A DNA stretch of 64,000 nt, taken from JAVBUP01 sp031555175. GTDB lineage: Bacteria > Bacillota_I > Bacilli_A > Erysipelotrichales > Coprobacillaceae. Numbering within the stretch: position 1 is the stretch's first letter; the number at the start of each line of letters is the position of its first letter. The DNA lies in NCBI GenBank assembly GCA_031555175.1, contig JAVBUP010000048.1, positions 3,709-67,708 of the forward strand. The letters run 5' to 3'. Shown in pieces: positions 52,078 through 61,290 of this stretch. Made by a program: the position numbers and the translations under genes. Under the pieces are notes generated by a model, which made no database searches, was not told the origin of the DNA, and saw nothing but the letters and a program-made list of their open reading frames with translations.

Positions 52078-53016
52078 TTACAGTGAACGGAAATAATTAA
52101 GTGTATCCAATATCGTCGTATCTATATCAATTTTTGGACTCCATCCCAACTCATTATTGATTTTATTTGCATTGGCTGAGATTAAAGGTATATCGATAGG
52201 CCTAATTTTCTTCTTGTCAACAATGACATTAATTTTTTTTGACGATTTAGCTATAACTCTGTTTAATAAGTCTTGTATTTCTATAGGTTTTGATGAGCCA
52301 ATATTGTATACTGAGCCAACTAAACCATTTTCGATTAGTAATACATATGCCTCAACAATATCTCTAACATCTGTAAAATCTCTATATGCAGATAGGTTTC
52401 CCACATGAATCAAATTTTCAACTAATTCTTTCTCAATATCAACAACCTGCTTGCAAAAATCACTTAAAACAAACCCTAATGATTGTGCTGGCCCAATATG
52501 ATTAAAACTCCTAGTTGCTAATATATTAAGATTATAAGCTTTAACATACATATCCATTAGTAATTTCTGAGCACATTTAGAAATTGCGTATGGATTGATT
52601 GGCTCACAAATTGTATCTTCCGCAGGGCAACAATCTTTTTTGAATGAATCTCCATATTCCTCACTAGATCCAATTAGCAGCATCCTAGTATTTGGCGAAT
52701 ACTCGCGAACCGCTTCCAACAAATTGAGAGTTCCATTAATATTTATTGTCATTGTCAGATCAGGTACATCCCATGATTTAGCCACAGAGCTCTGTCCAGC
52801 CAAATGAATAATATTTTCTGGTTTTATAGATTTAACTATATTATTAACTTCATCACTATCTGTTATATTCATATTTATAACATTAATACTGTCATTAAAG
52901 TAATCTTCAGATGCCAATTTTGTACCATACACAAAATATCCTTTTTCCAACAGTAACTCGACTAAATAATCACCTACAAAGCCAGCTACACCAGTAATTA
53001 GTATCCTCTTTATCAT
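52078..53016 (-). CDS. rmd: GDP-6-deoxy-D-mannose reductase
   Basis: Short-chain dehydrogenase that reduces GDP-4-keto-6-deoxymannose, most likely to GDP-D-rhamnose. The Rossmann motif is ITGVAGFVGDYL, the catalytic Ser in IGSSEEYG and the YxxxK in NPYAISKCA. SFNHIGPAQSLGFVLSDF is typical of RMD. It overlaps gmd by 4 bp (ATGA), confirming they act in sequence. A GDP-talose or other epimer cannot be excluded from sequence alone. Confidence 0.82.
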   Translation of the reverse strand: MIKRILITGVAGFVGDYLVELLLEKGYFVYGTKLASEDYFNDSINVINMNITDSDEVNNIVKSIKPENIIHLAGQSSVAKSWDVPDLTMTININGTLNLLEAVREYSPNTRMLLIGSSEEYGDSFKKDCCPAEDTICEPINPYAISKCAQKLLMDMYVKAYNLNILATRSFNHIGPAQSLGFVLSDFCKQVVDIEKELVENLIHVGNLSAYRDFTDVRDIVEAYVLLIENGLVGSVYNIGSSKPIEIQDLLNRVIAKSSKKINVIVDKKKIRPIDIPLISANANKINNELGWSPKIDIDTTILDTLNYFRSL

Positions 53017-54026
53017 TTTGCTTTGTTCAGTGCCAAATCGTTTTCTATCATTCTATACACTAACTCCTTAAAATCAATTTTCCTTACCCATTTTAACTCT
53101 GTTTCAGCTTTTGTTGGATCTCCAATCAAAATATCCACTTCAGCTGGCCTAAAGAATTTTGAGTTAATTTTAACTATTGCTTTACCATTAGATGTATTAT
53201 ATCCAACTTCATTAACTCCCTCACCCTTCCAACATATATTTATCCCTACATAACTAAAAGCAACTTCTACAAATTCTCTAACTGTCCTAGTTTCATTTGT
53301 AGCTATTACATAATCATCAGGATTTTCTTGTTGCAGCATTAACCACATCGCATTTACATAATCCTGTGCATGACCCCAATCTCTCTTGGAATCTATATTA
53401 CCTAATTCTAAATATTTTTGTTGCCCTAAGGATATTCTTGCAACCGCATCAGTAATTTTTCTTGTAACAAATTCTAAACCTCTACGTTCAGATTCATGGT
53501 TAAACAAAATTCCACTACATGCAAACATATTATAGCTTTCTCGATAATTTTTTGTAATCCAGTGTCCATAAAGTTTAGCGACACCATAAGGACTTCTAGG
53601 ATAAAACGGCGTTGTTTCTCTTTGCGGTGTTTCTTGAACTAAACCAAACATCTCAGAAGTAGATGCTTGATAAAAACGTGCTTCAGGTTTTATTATGCGG
53701 ATCGCTTCTAACAAGTTTGTGACCCCTAACGCATCCATCTCAGTAGTCGCTATTGGTTGTTCAAAACTTGTTTTAACAAAAGACTGTGCAGCTAAGTTGT
53801 ACACCTCATCTGGACTTGACTCCTTTACAGCTAAAATTAAGGATGGCAAATCAGTTAAATCCCCATATATAAAGTTTACTTTTCCAATTAAGTGTCCTGC
53901 ATTTCCATAATCCAACCTGCTTTTTCTTCTTACAAGACCATACACTTCATATTCTTTTTCTAACAATAATTCTGCAAGATATGAGCCATCTTGGCCAGTA
54001 ATACCGGTAATTAATGCTCTTTTCAT
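53013..54026 (-). CDS. gmd: GDP-mannose 4,6-dehydratase
   Basis: Converts GDP-mannose to GDP-4-keto-6-deoxymannose. ITGITGQDGSYLAELLLEK binds the NADP, STSEMFG (about 123) carries the catalytic Thr/Glu, YGVAKLYGHW holds the YxxxK. ILFNHESERRGLEFVTRKI and NIDSKRDWGHAQDYV are the Gmd hallmarks. Length 337. AGGCAACTAAAA lies before the ATG. Confidence 0.95.
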   Translation of the reverse strand: MKRALITGITGQDGSYLAELLLEKEYEVYGLVRRKSRLDYGNAGHLIGKVNFIYGDLTDLPSLILAVKESSPDEVYNLAAQSFVKTSFEQPIATTEMDALGVTNLLEAIRIIKPEARFYQASTSEMFGLVQETPQRETTPFYPRSPYGVAKLYGHWITKNYRESYNMFACSGILFNHESERRGLEFVTRKITDAVARISLGQQKYLELGNIDSKRDWGHAQDYVNAMWLMLQQENPDDYVIATNETRTVREFVEVAFSYVGINICWKGEGVNEVGYNTSNGKAIVKINSKFFRPAEVDILIGDPTKAETELKWVRKIDFKELVYRMIENDLALNKAK

Positions 54027-54028
54027 TT

Positions 54029-54439
54029 TTAGTTGCCTCCTTTTTTACCATCAAATGTTACAAAATAATTCAATAGAAACTGCATAAGTGAAACTACAAT
54101 CATAGCTACAACTTTACCAATCTTCAAACTTTGTTCTGGCCACATCGCTATAATAATAGATGATATCCCTATTCCAACTAGTGTTATAAAATAATATGAT
54201 ATAAATTTTTTGAATAGCCTATCAGTTTGCTTGAAATTCATATATGAGTTAAGGGCAAAACTAAATATTGCACCTACATGCATGGAAATCAAATTCGCAA
54301 AAAATTTGTCTATTCCTGCATATTGCTCAAGCCAAATAAATAATGAATAATCTACTATAAAGGCGCATAATCCTATAATCACATACCAAAATGCTTTTCT
54401 ATATAGGTTTGAACTCATTATTCTAGCTATTAAACGCAT
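54029..54439 (-). CDS. GtrA-family membrane protein
   Basis: Four-helix membrane protein (about residues 18-38, 46-66, 82-100, 108-128) with FWYVIIGLCAFIVDYSLFIWL, the GtrA start motif. Such proteins are thought to help move or present polyprenol-linked sugars. It overlaps the preceding glycosyltransferase by 17 bp, and the pair commonly work together in glycan transfer. Confidence 0.82.
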   Translation of the reverse strand: MRLIARIMSSNLYRKAFWYVIIGLCAFIVDYSLFIWLEQYAGIDKFFANLISMHVGAIFSFALNSYMNFKQTDRLFKKFISYYFITLVGIGISSIIIAMWPEQSLKIGKVVAMIVVSLMQFLLNYFVTFDGKKGGN

Positions 54440-55133
54440 ATTTAATCCTTAATCCAATTAGTCTAAAAAGTGTCTTGACATAGGTAACAATAAAAGGCAC
54501 TAATTTTCTCTTAGAATCACCAAATATACGCTTGCTAAACATAATTGGCACTTCACCAATTTTGAAAGGCTTATTATTTATTTTTAGCATAAATACTACC
54601 TCTTCTAGCACATCGAAGTTTTTGCATTTAAGTGTAATAGCTTTTAACTGTTCAGTTTTGTAAATTCTAAAACTAGTAGAAATATCTTTTGCTGAAATAC
54701 CTAATGCTATACGATACGTTTTATTTAATGCATAAGACATTATTTTTGAAGCAAGCGAATCATTAGTTTGACCACCTTTCGTGTATCTAGAACCAATGAC
54801 CAAATCATACCCACTAATTGCTTTCCTATAAACATCTGGAATAGACTCAGGTTCATGAGAACCATCGACATCTAAAACCAACATTCGCTCCATATTAACA
54901 TGCTTGATTCCAGTCCTAAATGCACCACCATAATTTGGTTCCTCTTGTGGAATATACTTAGCCCCAAATTCAACACATATTTCCTTAGTATTATCTGTAG
55001 GTACAGCAGAATCTACTACAATTATTTCATAACAAATACCAAGTGTATCAACATTTTCAATCACTCTTGGGATAAATACTTTTAAATTTTGCGCCTCGTT
55101 ATAGGCAAGCAATACTATATTTAAACTTTCCAT
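54423..55133 (-). CDS. Family 2 glycosyltransferase (polyprenyl-phosphate mannosyltransferase-like)
   Basis: GT-A enzyme: NIVLLAYNEAQNLKVFIPRV, then IIVVDSAVPTDNT, and the metal-binding DVDGSHEPESIPD. SRYTKGGQTND and DISTSFRIYKTEQLK are also typical of the DPM1-like group, which transfers mannose from GDP-mannose to polyprenyl phosphate. No C-terminal membrane helices are present; the adjacent GtrA protein may provide them. ATG 55133 has AAGGAG upstream. Confidence 0.82.
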   Translation of the reverse strand: MESLNIVLLAYNEAQNLKVFIPRVIENVDTLGICYEIIVVDSAVPTDNTKEICVEFGAKYIPQEEPNYGGAFRTGIKHVNMERMLVLDVDGSHEPESIPDVYRKAISGYDLVIGSRYTKGGQTNDSLASKIMSYALNKTYRIALGISAKDISTSFRIYKTEQLKAITLKCKNFDVLEEVVFMLKINNKPFKIGEVPIMFSKRIFGDSKRKLVPFIVTYVKTLFRLIGLRIKYAFNS

Positions 55134-55146
55134 GCAAATCTCCTTA

Positions 55147-56835
55147 CTACAACTCAATTTTTTCCATAAACATCTTTATAAATTCACGGCTTTTCTTTAA
55201 GACTTCCATATTACTCGCTGAATAGTAAAATTTAATTTTTGGTTCTGTTCCACTTGGTCTTATTGCAATCCATGATCCGTCATCTAATATAAACTTAACT
55301 ACATCTGATTTATCAATATTTATTTTACTATAACTACCATTTTCATACCTCACTGAATTCAAGTAATCTTCTTTCACATTAATTTTGACTATAGCCATAT
55401 TTTCATGGTTATAACTTCGTATCGCACTCATTAAATTATTTAATTTAACTAATCCATCTTCTCCTATGTATGTCAGTGACTCTAATTCATCAACATAATA
55501 ACCATACTCTTTGTAGATTTCATCTAAAGCATTAAGTAAATCTTTATTTTGTAAGTGATAAAAATTAGCCATTTCCGCTAAAAGCAATGAAGATTGTACA
55601 GCATCTTTATCTCTAGTAATATCACTAATTAAGTATCCACAGCTCTCTTCATATCCAAATACAAAACTGCTTCTTTTATCTACTTCTGCGAGATGAATTT
55701 CATTACCAATATATTTAAAACCTGTCAATGTTTTAATAACTCTAACACCATAGCTTTTGCATATGGCATCGCCTAATGATGAAGTAACTATCGTATTATA
55801 TACAACCGGGTTAACTGGCATTATACTGTTTTCTTTTAAGTGTGAAAGAATATACTTAAGTAAAAGCACCCCAATTTGATTTCCAGTTAATCTATGAAAA
55901 TCATTATCTCTATTAATCGCAACACCTAATCGATCACAGTCAGGATCAGTTGTAATTATAATATCGGCTTCAATGATTAAAGCTGTTTTGATTGCTTCTT
56001 CAAATGCTTCTGCACTTTCTGGATTTGGGTTTTTTGTATTCGTAAAATCAGGGTCAGGATATGCCTGAGATTCAACCATTACAACATCAAAGCCCGCCTT
56101 TTTTAAAACCATACTAACAGGGATAGAACCAGTTCCGTGCTGTGGGGAAAACACAATCTTAAAATTACTTTTGTCAAGATGTGGATTCAATCCGATTTTT
56201 AACACATCATTGTAATATTTTTCATCAATATCTTCACCAATAATAGCGATGTATTTTACTTTTTCCTCATCATTACATGTTTGCACCAAAAGCTCATTTT
56301 CTATCGTTTTTATTTTACTACTGATTGCATCCGTATAAGACGGAATACATTGACACCCAGTTTGATCATAAACTTTAAACCCGTTATATTCCTTAGAATT
56401 ATGGCTAGCTGTTATTACAATGCCACCAAACGCTTTTAACTCTCTAACTGCATATGATAGCTCTGGTGTTGGTCTTAAAGATTCAAACAAAAAAACATTA
56501 ATATGATGTTTTGCTAAGACGTATGCTGATTCTTGTGCAAATTTCTTTGAAAAATGTCTGTTATCATATGCTACAACCACTCCCATTTTTTTTGCGATAT
56601 CCCCATGTTCATCTATCCACAATGCAAAGCCTTCAGTATTTTTGCGAACAGTATATATGTTAAGCCTATTAGTACCTGCTCCCATTAATTCTCGAATTCC
56701 GCCAGTGCCAAACTCTAAGTCTTTATAAAAGATATCCTTGATTTCTTTATTATCAAGCCTGATTAATTCTTCCAAAATTACGTGATCAATCCCAGAAAAG
56801 TTTATCCACTCTTGATATTTATTTAGATGTCTCAT
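55147..56835 (-). CDS. Phosphohexomutase (phosphomannomutase/phosphoglucomutase)
   Basis: Interconverts hexose 6- and 1-phosphates; here probably mannose 1-phosphate for manC. The active serine loop is VITASHNSKEYNGFKVYD (about residue 140), with Ser in place of the usual Pro after Asn. The metal loop is TTDPDCDRLG, the sugar loop GYEESCGYL and the phosphate loop RPSGTEPKIKFYYS. Length 562 is the long PgcA-like form, which usually accepts glucose and mannose phosphates. It overlaps manC by 17 bp. Confidence 0.9.
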   Translation of the reverse strand: MRHLNKYQEWINFSGIDHVILEELIRLDNKEIKDIFYKDLEFGTGGIRELMGAGTNRLNIYTVRKNTEGFALWIDEHGDIAKKMGVVVAYDNRHFSKKFAQESAYVLAKHHINVFLFESLRPTPELSYAVRELKAFGGIVITASHNSKEYNGFKVYDQTGCQCIPSYTDAISSKIKTIENELLVQTCNDEEKVKYIAIIGEDIDEKYYNDVLKIGLNPHLDKSNFKIVFSPQHGTGSIPVSMVLKKAGFDVVMVESQAYPDPDFTNTKNPNPESAEAFEEAIKTALIIEADIIITTDPDCDRLGVAINRDNDFHRLTGNQIGVLLLKYILSHLKENSIMPVNPVVYNTIVTSSLGDAICKSYGVRVIKTLTGFKYIGNEIHLAEVDKRSSFVFGYEESCGYLISDITRDKDAVQSSLLLAEMANFYHLQNKDLLNALDEIYKEYGYYVDELESLTYIGEDGLVKLNNLMSAIRSYNHENMAIVKINVKEDYLNSVRYENGSYSKINIDKSDVVKFILDDGSWIAIRPSGTEPKIKFYYSASNMEVLKKSREFIKMFMEKIEL

Positions 56836-57877
56836 ATTTCAACCTATAAGAATGTATATTCTGCATTCGATCCTTTTTCGTTATAATCACATAGTCACCA
56901 GCTTGAACAACAAACAAATCATCTAGACCGTCAACCACAATTTTTTTACTATCGGCATACACGACATTACCACTAGCATTTTCAAAATGTATAATGCCCC
57001 TAGCAATATTTCCTCCATCATCTTTACTTAGGTATCTCTGCAATGCACTCCACGACCCTACATCATCCCATCCAAAATCTCCTGGAATAACATAAATATT
57101 ATCTGACTTTTCCATGATTGCGTAATCTATTGATATTGGCTCACATTGTTTATATAATTTCTTTAATTCACTAAAATAATTACTGCTACTATATTTCGGC
57201 AATCTAATTAGCTTTGAATATATTGATGGCGCTAATTTTTCGAACTCTTTAATCATCGAAAGTGCATTAAAAACAAACATTCCTGCATTCCATAAGTAAT
57301 CGCCTTCACCCAAATAGAATTCGGCTCGCTCTAAATTTGGTTTCTCGACAAATTTTTCAACCTTATAGCCGCTTTTATCACCACTGATGCCAACTTTGAC
57401 TCCTTTCTTAATATATCCATATCCTGTGGCAGCTCTATCAGGCCTTATACCGATTGTTATTATTCCATCCTTATTTGAGTTAGCGAAAGCAATTGCAGAT
57501 TTCAACATAGTTAAAAACTCGACTTCATTATTTATTATATGGTCAGAAGGTAACACAATGATGTTTGCATCCTTACATATTGAATTTATATATATGCTAG
57601 AAAGCAAGATACATGGAGCAGTATTTCTAGAATTAGGCTCAATGATAATATTGGTATCAGGAATACTAGGTAATTGCTCTTTAACTAAATCAACATACTG
57701 CTCCCCTGTGCACACAAATATCTGCGTTAAAGGGATTAGTGGTTTCAATCTATGAACTGTGTTTTGCAGCATCGACCTATTCCCATATAAATTAAGAAAT
57801 TGCTTTGGCTTATCGGTAGTTGAAGCTGGCCAAAATCTTGTTCCTCTACCACCCGCCATAATTAATACACAATCCAT
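56819..57877 (-). CDS. manC: Mannose-1-phosphate guanylyltransferase
   Basis: Makes GDP-mannose from mannose 1-phosphate and GTP. The nucleotide loop is MAGGRGTRFWPASTTDKPKQ, with the sugar motif FVEKPNLERAEFYL and WNAGMFVF. DDVGSWSAL is typical. Length 352 is the single-domain form lacking the isomerase fusion, consistent with a separate manA at 35.4 kb. GGGGGTATATT precedes the ATG. Confidence 0.93.
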   Translation of the reverse strand: MDCVLIMAGGRGTRFWPASTTDKPKQFLNLYGNRSMLQNTVHRLKPLIPLTQIFVCTGEQYVDLVKEQLPSIPDTNIIIEPNSRNTAPCILLSSIYINSICKDANIIVLPSDHIINNEVEFLTMLKSAIAFANSNKDGIITIGIRPDRAATGYGYIKKGVKVGISGDKSGYKVEKFVEKPNLERAEFYLGEGDYLWNAGMFVFNALSMIKEFEKLAPSIYSKLIRLPKYSSSNYFSELKKLYKQCEPISIDYAIMEKSDNIYVIPGDFGWDDVGSWSALQRYLSKDDGGNIARGIIHFENASGNVVYADSKKIVVDGLDDLFVVQAGDYVIITKKDRMQNIHSYRLKYETSK

Positions 57878-57957
57878 AATATACCCCCATTGTTATTAAA
57901 AATAAAAATTATAGTTCCATAATATCATATCAAAACATTGATACAAAGTATCTGTAT

Positions 57958-59397
57958 TCATGTATTATAGTAAGAAAATATAAAAGGAATAATCAGCATT
58001 AAAATACCACATGCTCTAAACCAAACATATCCGCGCATTACCCTATTAGATTCAATATCTTCATTTTTGTCAACTATTACGTTCTGCAAAAATTTAAATA
58101 CAAAAATCAAAATACCACCAATAAAGAAAACAGTAAAATAAATTGAGTTTGGTAATTCTAACTTCGTTGTCAGCAAATCTGCAAACCAATCAGCATTCAA
58201 TAAGTCTATTTCTTTTCCAGAAATCGAATGAAATAGCGCATCTGATAAAAGAACACTGACATCTATAGCATGGTTTCTGACTATTAAAAAAGCTAGAAAT
58301 CCAAAATTATAAGCTATATCGCAAATAATATTAATCCTAAAATTATCAAAATAAAACATTGATAGTACTGCAAATGGTAGAACAATTATTATCCATTGTG
58401 GATGCCAGTATATAGTGTTAAACAACATAATATATGCAGTGAGTGGCATTAAAATTGAGAATCTCTTGAGATCTTCTTCATTCTTTATTTTAATAAAATA
58501 AGCAAAAGCAAAAACTACGATCATTGCTGCAACCGAGAAAGTAACTTCTCCAAATAGATTAACACCTTTCTCAAATACAAAACCCTTAAAATTGTAATTT
58601 GCTTTCATTAATGAAGCAGATAATGCTTTTCCATTCGAAAATGAAAATATGACAATTTCCATTATGTAAAGCGAGCACCCAGCTAATAAATACTTAATAA
58701 TATGAAATAGTCTTTTTTCAACCAGTAAAACTAAAACTAAAAAAGCTACGACAGCAAACAGTTTTAAATCAATTGCTATAGCAAACCAAAGACAGAATTT
58801 CTTAAAATCACTTTTTAGGAAGGCAAGAAACCCAAGGCACATAAAGACAACTTGGACAATATCTAATTGACCAAAAGCTGTGCTACCAAACAAAAGAATA
58901 GGTGACGTCAAAAAAGCATACATTACCCATTTGGATTTCTTTTTACCTATCCCCAATTGTTCTGCACATTTTTTTATTAACATACCACAGTAAATAGTTA
59001 ATGCCATAATGATTATTTTATCCCATAATACAAAAACATAAAGTGGCAAATTTACAATTTTTGACATCATATAAAGTGGTAAGTTTACAACCGCTAATGC
59101 AAAGTAAAGTGCAAATGAATATGCGGCTATCTTATAATCCCATGTAATGCTTGGAAGGACACTTGAATAACCACCGTTAAATGCTTTTTGATATACATCG
59201 CCATAAAATTTCCATGGTGTACCGCTAACAAAAGAGTCAATCATGGTATTAGAATGCTCTATAGTTATAGGTAAATCAAAACGATGCCAAAACAAAAAAC
59301 CACAAATTACAAATATAACACAAAAAAATATCCAATCAGCTTTGCCTAAATCTGATTCTTCAATAAAATAACTGCGCATTTTTTTGTATAGTTTCAT
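57958..59397 (-). CDS. Polytopic membrane protein, probable GT-C glycosyltransferase
   Basis: 479 residues with about ten to twelve membrane helices. An extracellular loop after the first helix carries Asp/Glu (HRFDLPITIEHSNTM), and LYWHPQ-like NTIYWHPQWIIIVLPFA is typical of GT-C or mannosyltransferase-like proteins that use polyprenyl-phosphate sugars. Family assignment is tentative. It lies between manC and a GT4 enzyme, so a role in building or extending the mannose/rhamnose glycan outside the membrane is likely. Confidence 0.6.
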   Translation of the reverse strand: MKLYKKMRSYFIEESDLGKADWIFFCVIFVICGFLFWHRFDLPITIEHSNTMIDSFVSGTPWKFYGDVYQKAFNGGYSSVLPSITWDYKIAAYSFALYFALAVVNLPLYMMSKIVNLPLYVFVLWDKIIIMALTIYCGMLIKKCAEQLGIGKKKSKWVMYAFLTSPILLFGSTAFGQLDIVQVVFMCLGFLAFLKSDFKKFCLWFAIAIDLKLFAVVAFLVLVLLVEKRLFHIIKYLLAGCSLYIMEIVIFSFSNGKALSASLMKANYNFKGFVFEKGVNLFGEVTFSVAAMIVVFAFAYFIKIKNEEDLKRFSILMPLTAYIMLFNTIYWHPQWIIIVLPFAVLSMFYFDNFRINIICDIAYNFGFLAFLIVRNHAIDVSVLLSDALFHSISGKEIDLLNADWFADLLTTKLELPNSIYFTVFFIGGILIFVFKFLQNVIVDKNEDIESNRVMRGYVWFRACGILMLIIPFIFSYYNT

Positions 59398-59503
59398 AAA
59401 ACACCTCTCTTAATTCGTTGTAACCAAATCTTAGCAAGTTAATTGTTGATAAATTACATAGATAGCATAAAGAATAGTTCTTTCTCAATTAAATAAAAAG
59501 TTA

Positions 59504-60664
59504 CTAACTATTTTCAAAGAAATCTTCTAATTGCTTAACATTGATTTTAACATCAAAATTCTTTACTAAATAGTCAAATCCATTATTACCTTTAGATCGT
59601 TGCAGCTCCTTATTTGAGCAAATCATGTTAATACCTTCAATTATGCTGCTTTTATTTTTAGCATCAAACCACCAACCACAATCAGATTGTTTTATGATAT
59701 CTTTCAAATCTGTATTTACGTCCGTAAAGGCAATAATCGGTTTTCTTAAATTCATATATGTAGGAAGTTTTGATGGTATATTTGGTATTGTAAATCTTGG
59801 GTCTAAACTGATTACTCCTACGTCAGCAGATAGTAAAAGTTTCTCATACTCATCTCTAGCTAAAAATTCGTGATAAACCAAATTAGTAGGACGTTTGTCT
59901 TTAATATAATTTGTTATCTTAGAAACTTCTGTCCCTTTACCTACCAGTACAAACTTAGCTTCTGGAATGCCGGCACATTCTTCAATTATACCTAATAAAC
60001 CAGAAATATTTTGTGGAGCTCCCATGTTACCGCCAAATATAAATGTAGTATCCGAAGTTGAACTTGCACCATGACTTTGAAAATCACCAATTTTTATCGA
60101 GTTATAGAACACTCCTACTTTATTTTTATCAAGATATTGATTATGATTTAACAAATAATCGACATTACCTTGAGACATACATCCAATATAATCTGATAAT
60201 TTGTATAATTCTTTTTCTTTCATTCTAAAATATAAATGAATTGGATTTTTCTCGCTTAACATACCTAAATCAGCGGCATTTTGAGGAAATATATCCTTAA
60301 GCATTAAATATGACTTACATTTATACTTCTTTTTACAAAACTTTACTACCCTATTTAACGTAATTGGTGGGGTTGCATAGAGTACTAAGTCAAATGATTC
60401 ATTCATCAAGTGCCTTTTAATAGTCCTTGAAAAATCTAATCCGGCAAATAATGTACTCATTCCTTTTGCAATAAGATTCTTTTTTTGTGTAACTGGTTTG
60501 TTAATTCCATATACTCTTAAGCTGCCAGCACTATATATTTTATCGTCATTAGAGGTAACTACAGTAACTTCATGATCACTTTCCAATAATTCTCGAACTA
60601 GATCAGTATAGATATTTTCCTGAGCTTCTTTATATGAGATTGATAAAAATAGTATTTTCATCAT
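59504..60664 (-). CDS. Family 4 glycosyltransferase (WbuB-like)
   Basis: GT-B enzyme. LISYKEAQENIYTDLVRELL type N-domain (FLSISYKEAQEN), KSYLMLKDIFPQNAADLGML (a WbuB-like motif), TFIFGGNMGAPQNISGLL at the start of the C-domain, KFVLVGKGTEVSK and FTIPNIPSKLPTYMNLRKPI for nucleotide-sugar binding. Length 386. It overlaps the acyltransferase gene by 4 bp. The sugar is unknown; D-rhamnose or mannose fits the neighbours. Confidence 0.85.
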   Translation of the reverse strand: MMKILFLSISYKEAQENIYTDLVRELLESDHEVTVVTSNDDKIYSAGSLRVYGINKPVTQKKNLIAKGMSTLFAGLDFSRTIKRHLMNESFDLVLYATPPITLNRVVKFCKKKYKCKSYLMLKDIFPQNAADLGMLSEKNPIHLYFRMKEKELYKLSDYIGCMSQGNVDYLLNHNQYLDKNKVGVFYNSIKIGDFQSHGASSTSDTTFIFGGNMGAPQNISGLLGIIEECAGIPEAKFVLVGKGTEVSKITNYIKDKRPTNLVYHEFLARDEYEKLLLSADVGVISLDPRFTIPNIPSKLPTYMNLRKPIIAFTDVNTDLKDIIKQSDCGWWFDAKNKSSIIEGINMICSNKELQRSKGNNGFDYLVKNFDVKINVKQLEDFFENS

Positions 60665-61290
60665 TTTACCTTCTTAACAGGCACGCCAACATATGTCCCA
60701 TGTTCCATAATATCTTTTACAACAACCGACCCCGCTCCTAAAATAACTCCACTCGTTATTTTCTTTCCTTGTATTATTCTTGTTCCTGTTCCAACCTCGA
60801 CCAAATTACATATTTCTACATTCCCTGATACATTGACACTAGGATAAATAGTTATGTAATCGCTTAACACTACATCATGCCCAATAGTACAATTTAAGTT
60901 GACATGATTAAAATCACCAATCTTTATGTTAGTTGTCAGGACTGATTGTGAACAAATAATGTTTCCAATTCCTAATTCAATGTACTTAGAAATGCGCACA
61001 TTATTTGCAATTATATTTGGAAATAAAACATTATTAGACACACTCAACTTTTGCACTATGATTTCTCGAACAGTTGGATTTCCAATTGCTATTACTACAT
61101 TGATTTTTCCATTAACTGAAAGTAAATAGTCAGTATTACCTAATACCAGATATCCATTAATTATTTCACCTATTTTACTCTCGTCATCATCTATAAAACC
61201 AAGAATGTTCCAATCAGGCAACTCCTCAATCAACCAAGCCACTTCTCTCCCAAAACCAGATGAACCAAATATATATATATCCTTTTTCAT
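60661..61290 (-). CDS. PglD/NeuD-family sugar acyltransferase
   Basis: Residues 1-80 form the N-terminal Rossmann-like domain (IYIFGSSGFGREVAWLIEEL, FIDDDESKIGEIINGYLVLG). Residues 85-209 are a left-handed hexapeptide-repeat domain with the catalytic His in FNHVNLNCTIGHDVVLSDY and GAGSVVVKDIMEHGTYVGVP at the end. Such enzymes acetylate or acylate amino-sugars or sugars using an acyl-CoA. ATG 61290 shares a base with the thiolase stop and has GAGAGG upstream. Confidence 0.85.
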   Translation of the reverse strand: MKKDIYIFGSSGFGREVAWLIEELPDWNILGFIDDDESKIGEIINGYLVLGNTDYLLSVNGKINVVIAIGNPTVREIIVQKLSVSNNVLFPNIIANNVRISKYIELGIGNIICSQSVLTTNIKIGDFNHVNLNCTIGHDVVLSDYITIYPSVNVSGNVEICNLVEVGTGTRIIQGKKITSGVILGAGSVVVKDIMEHGTYVGVPVKKVK

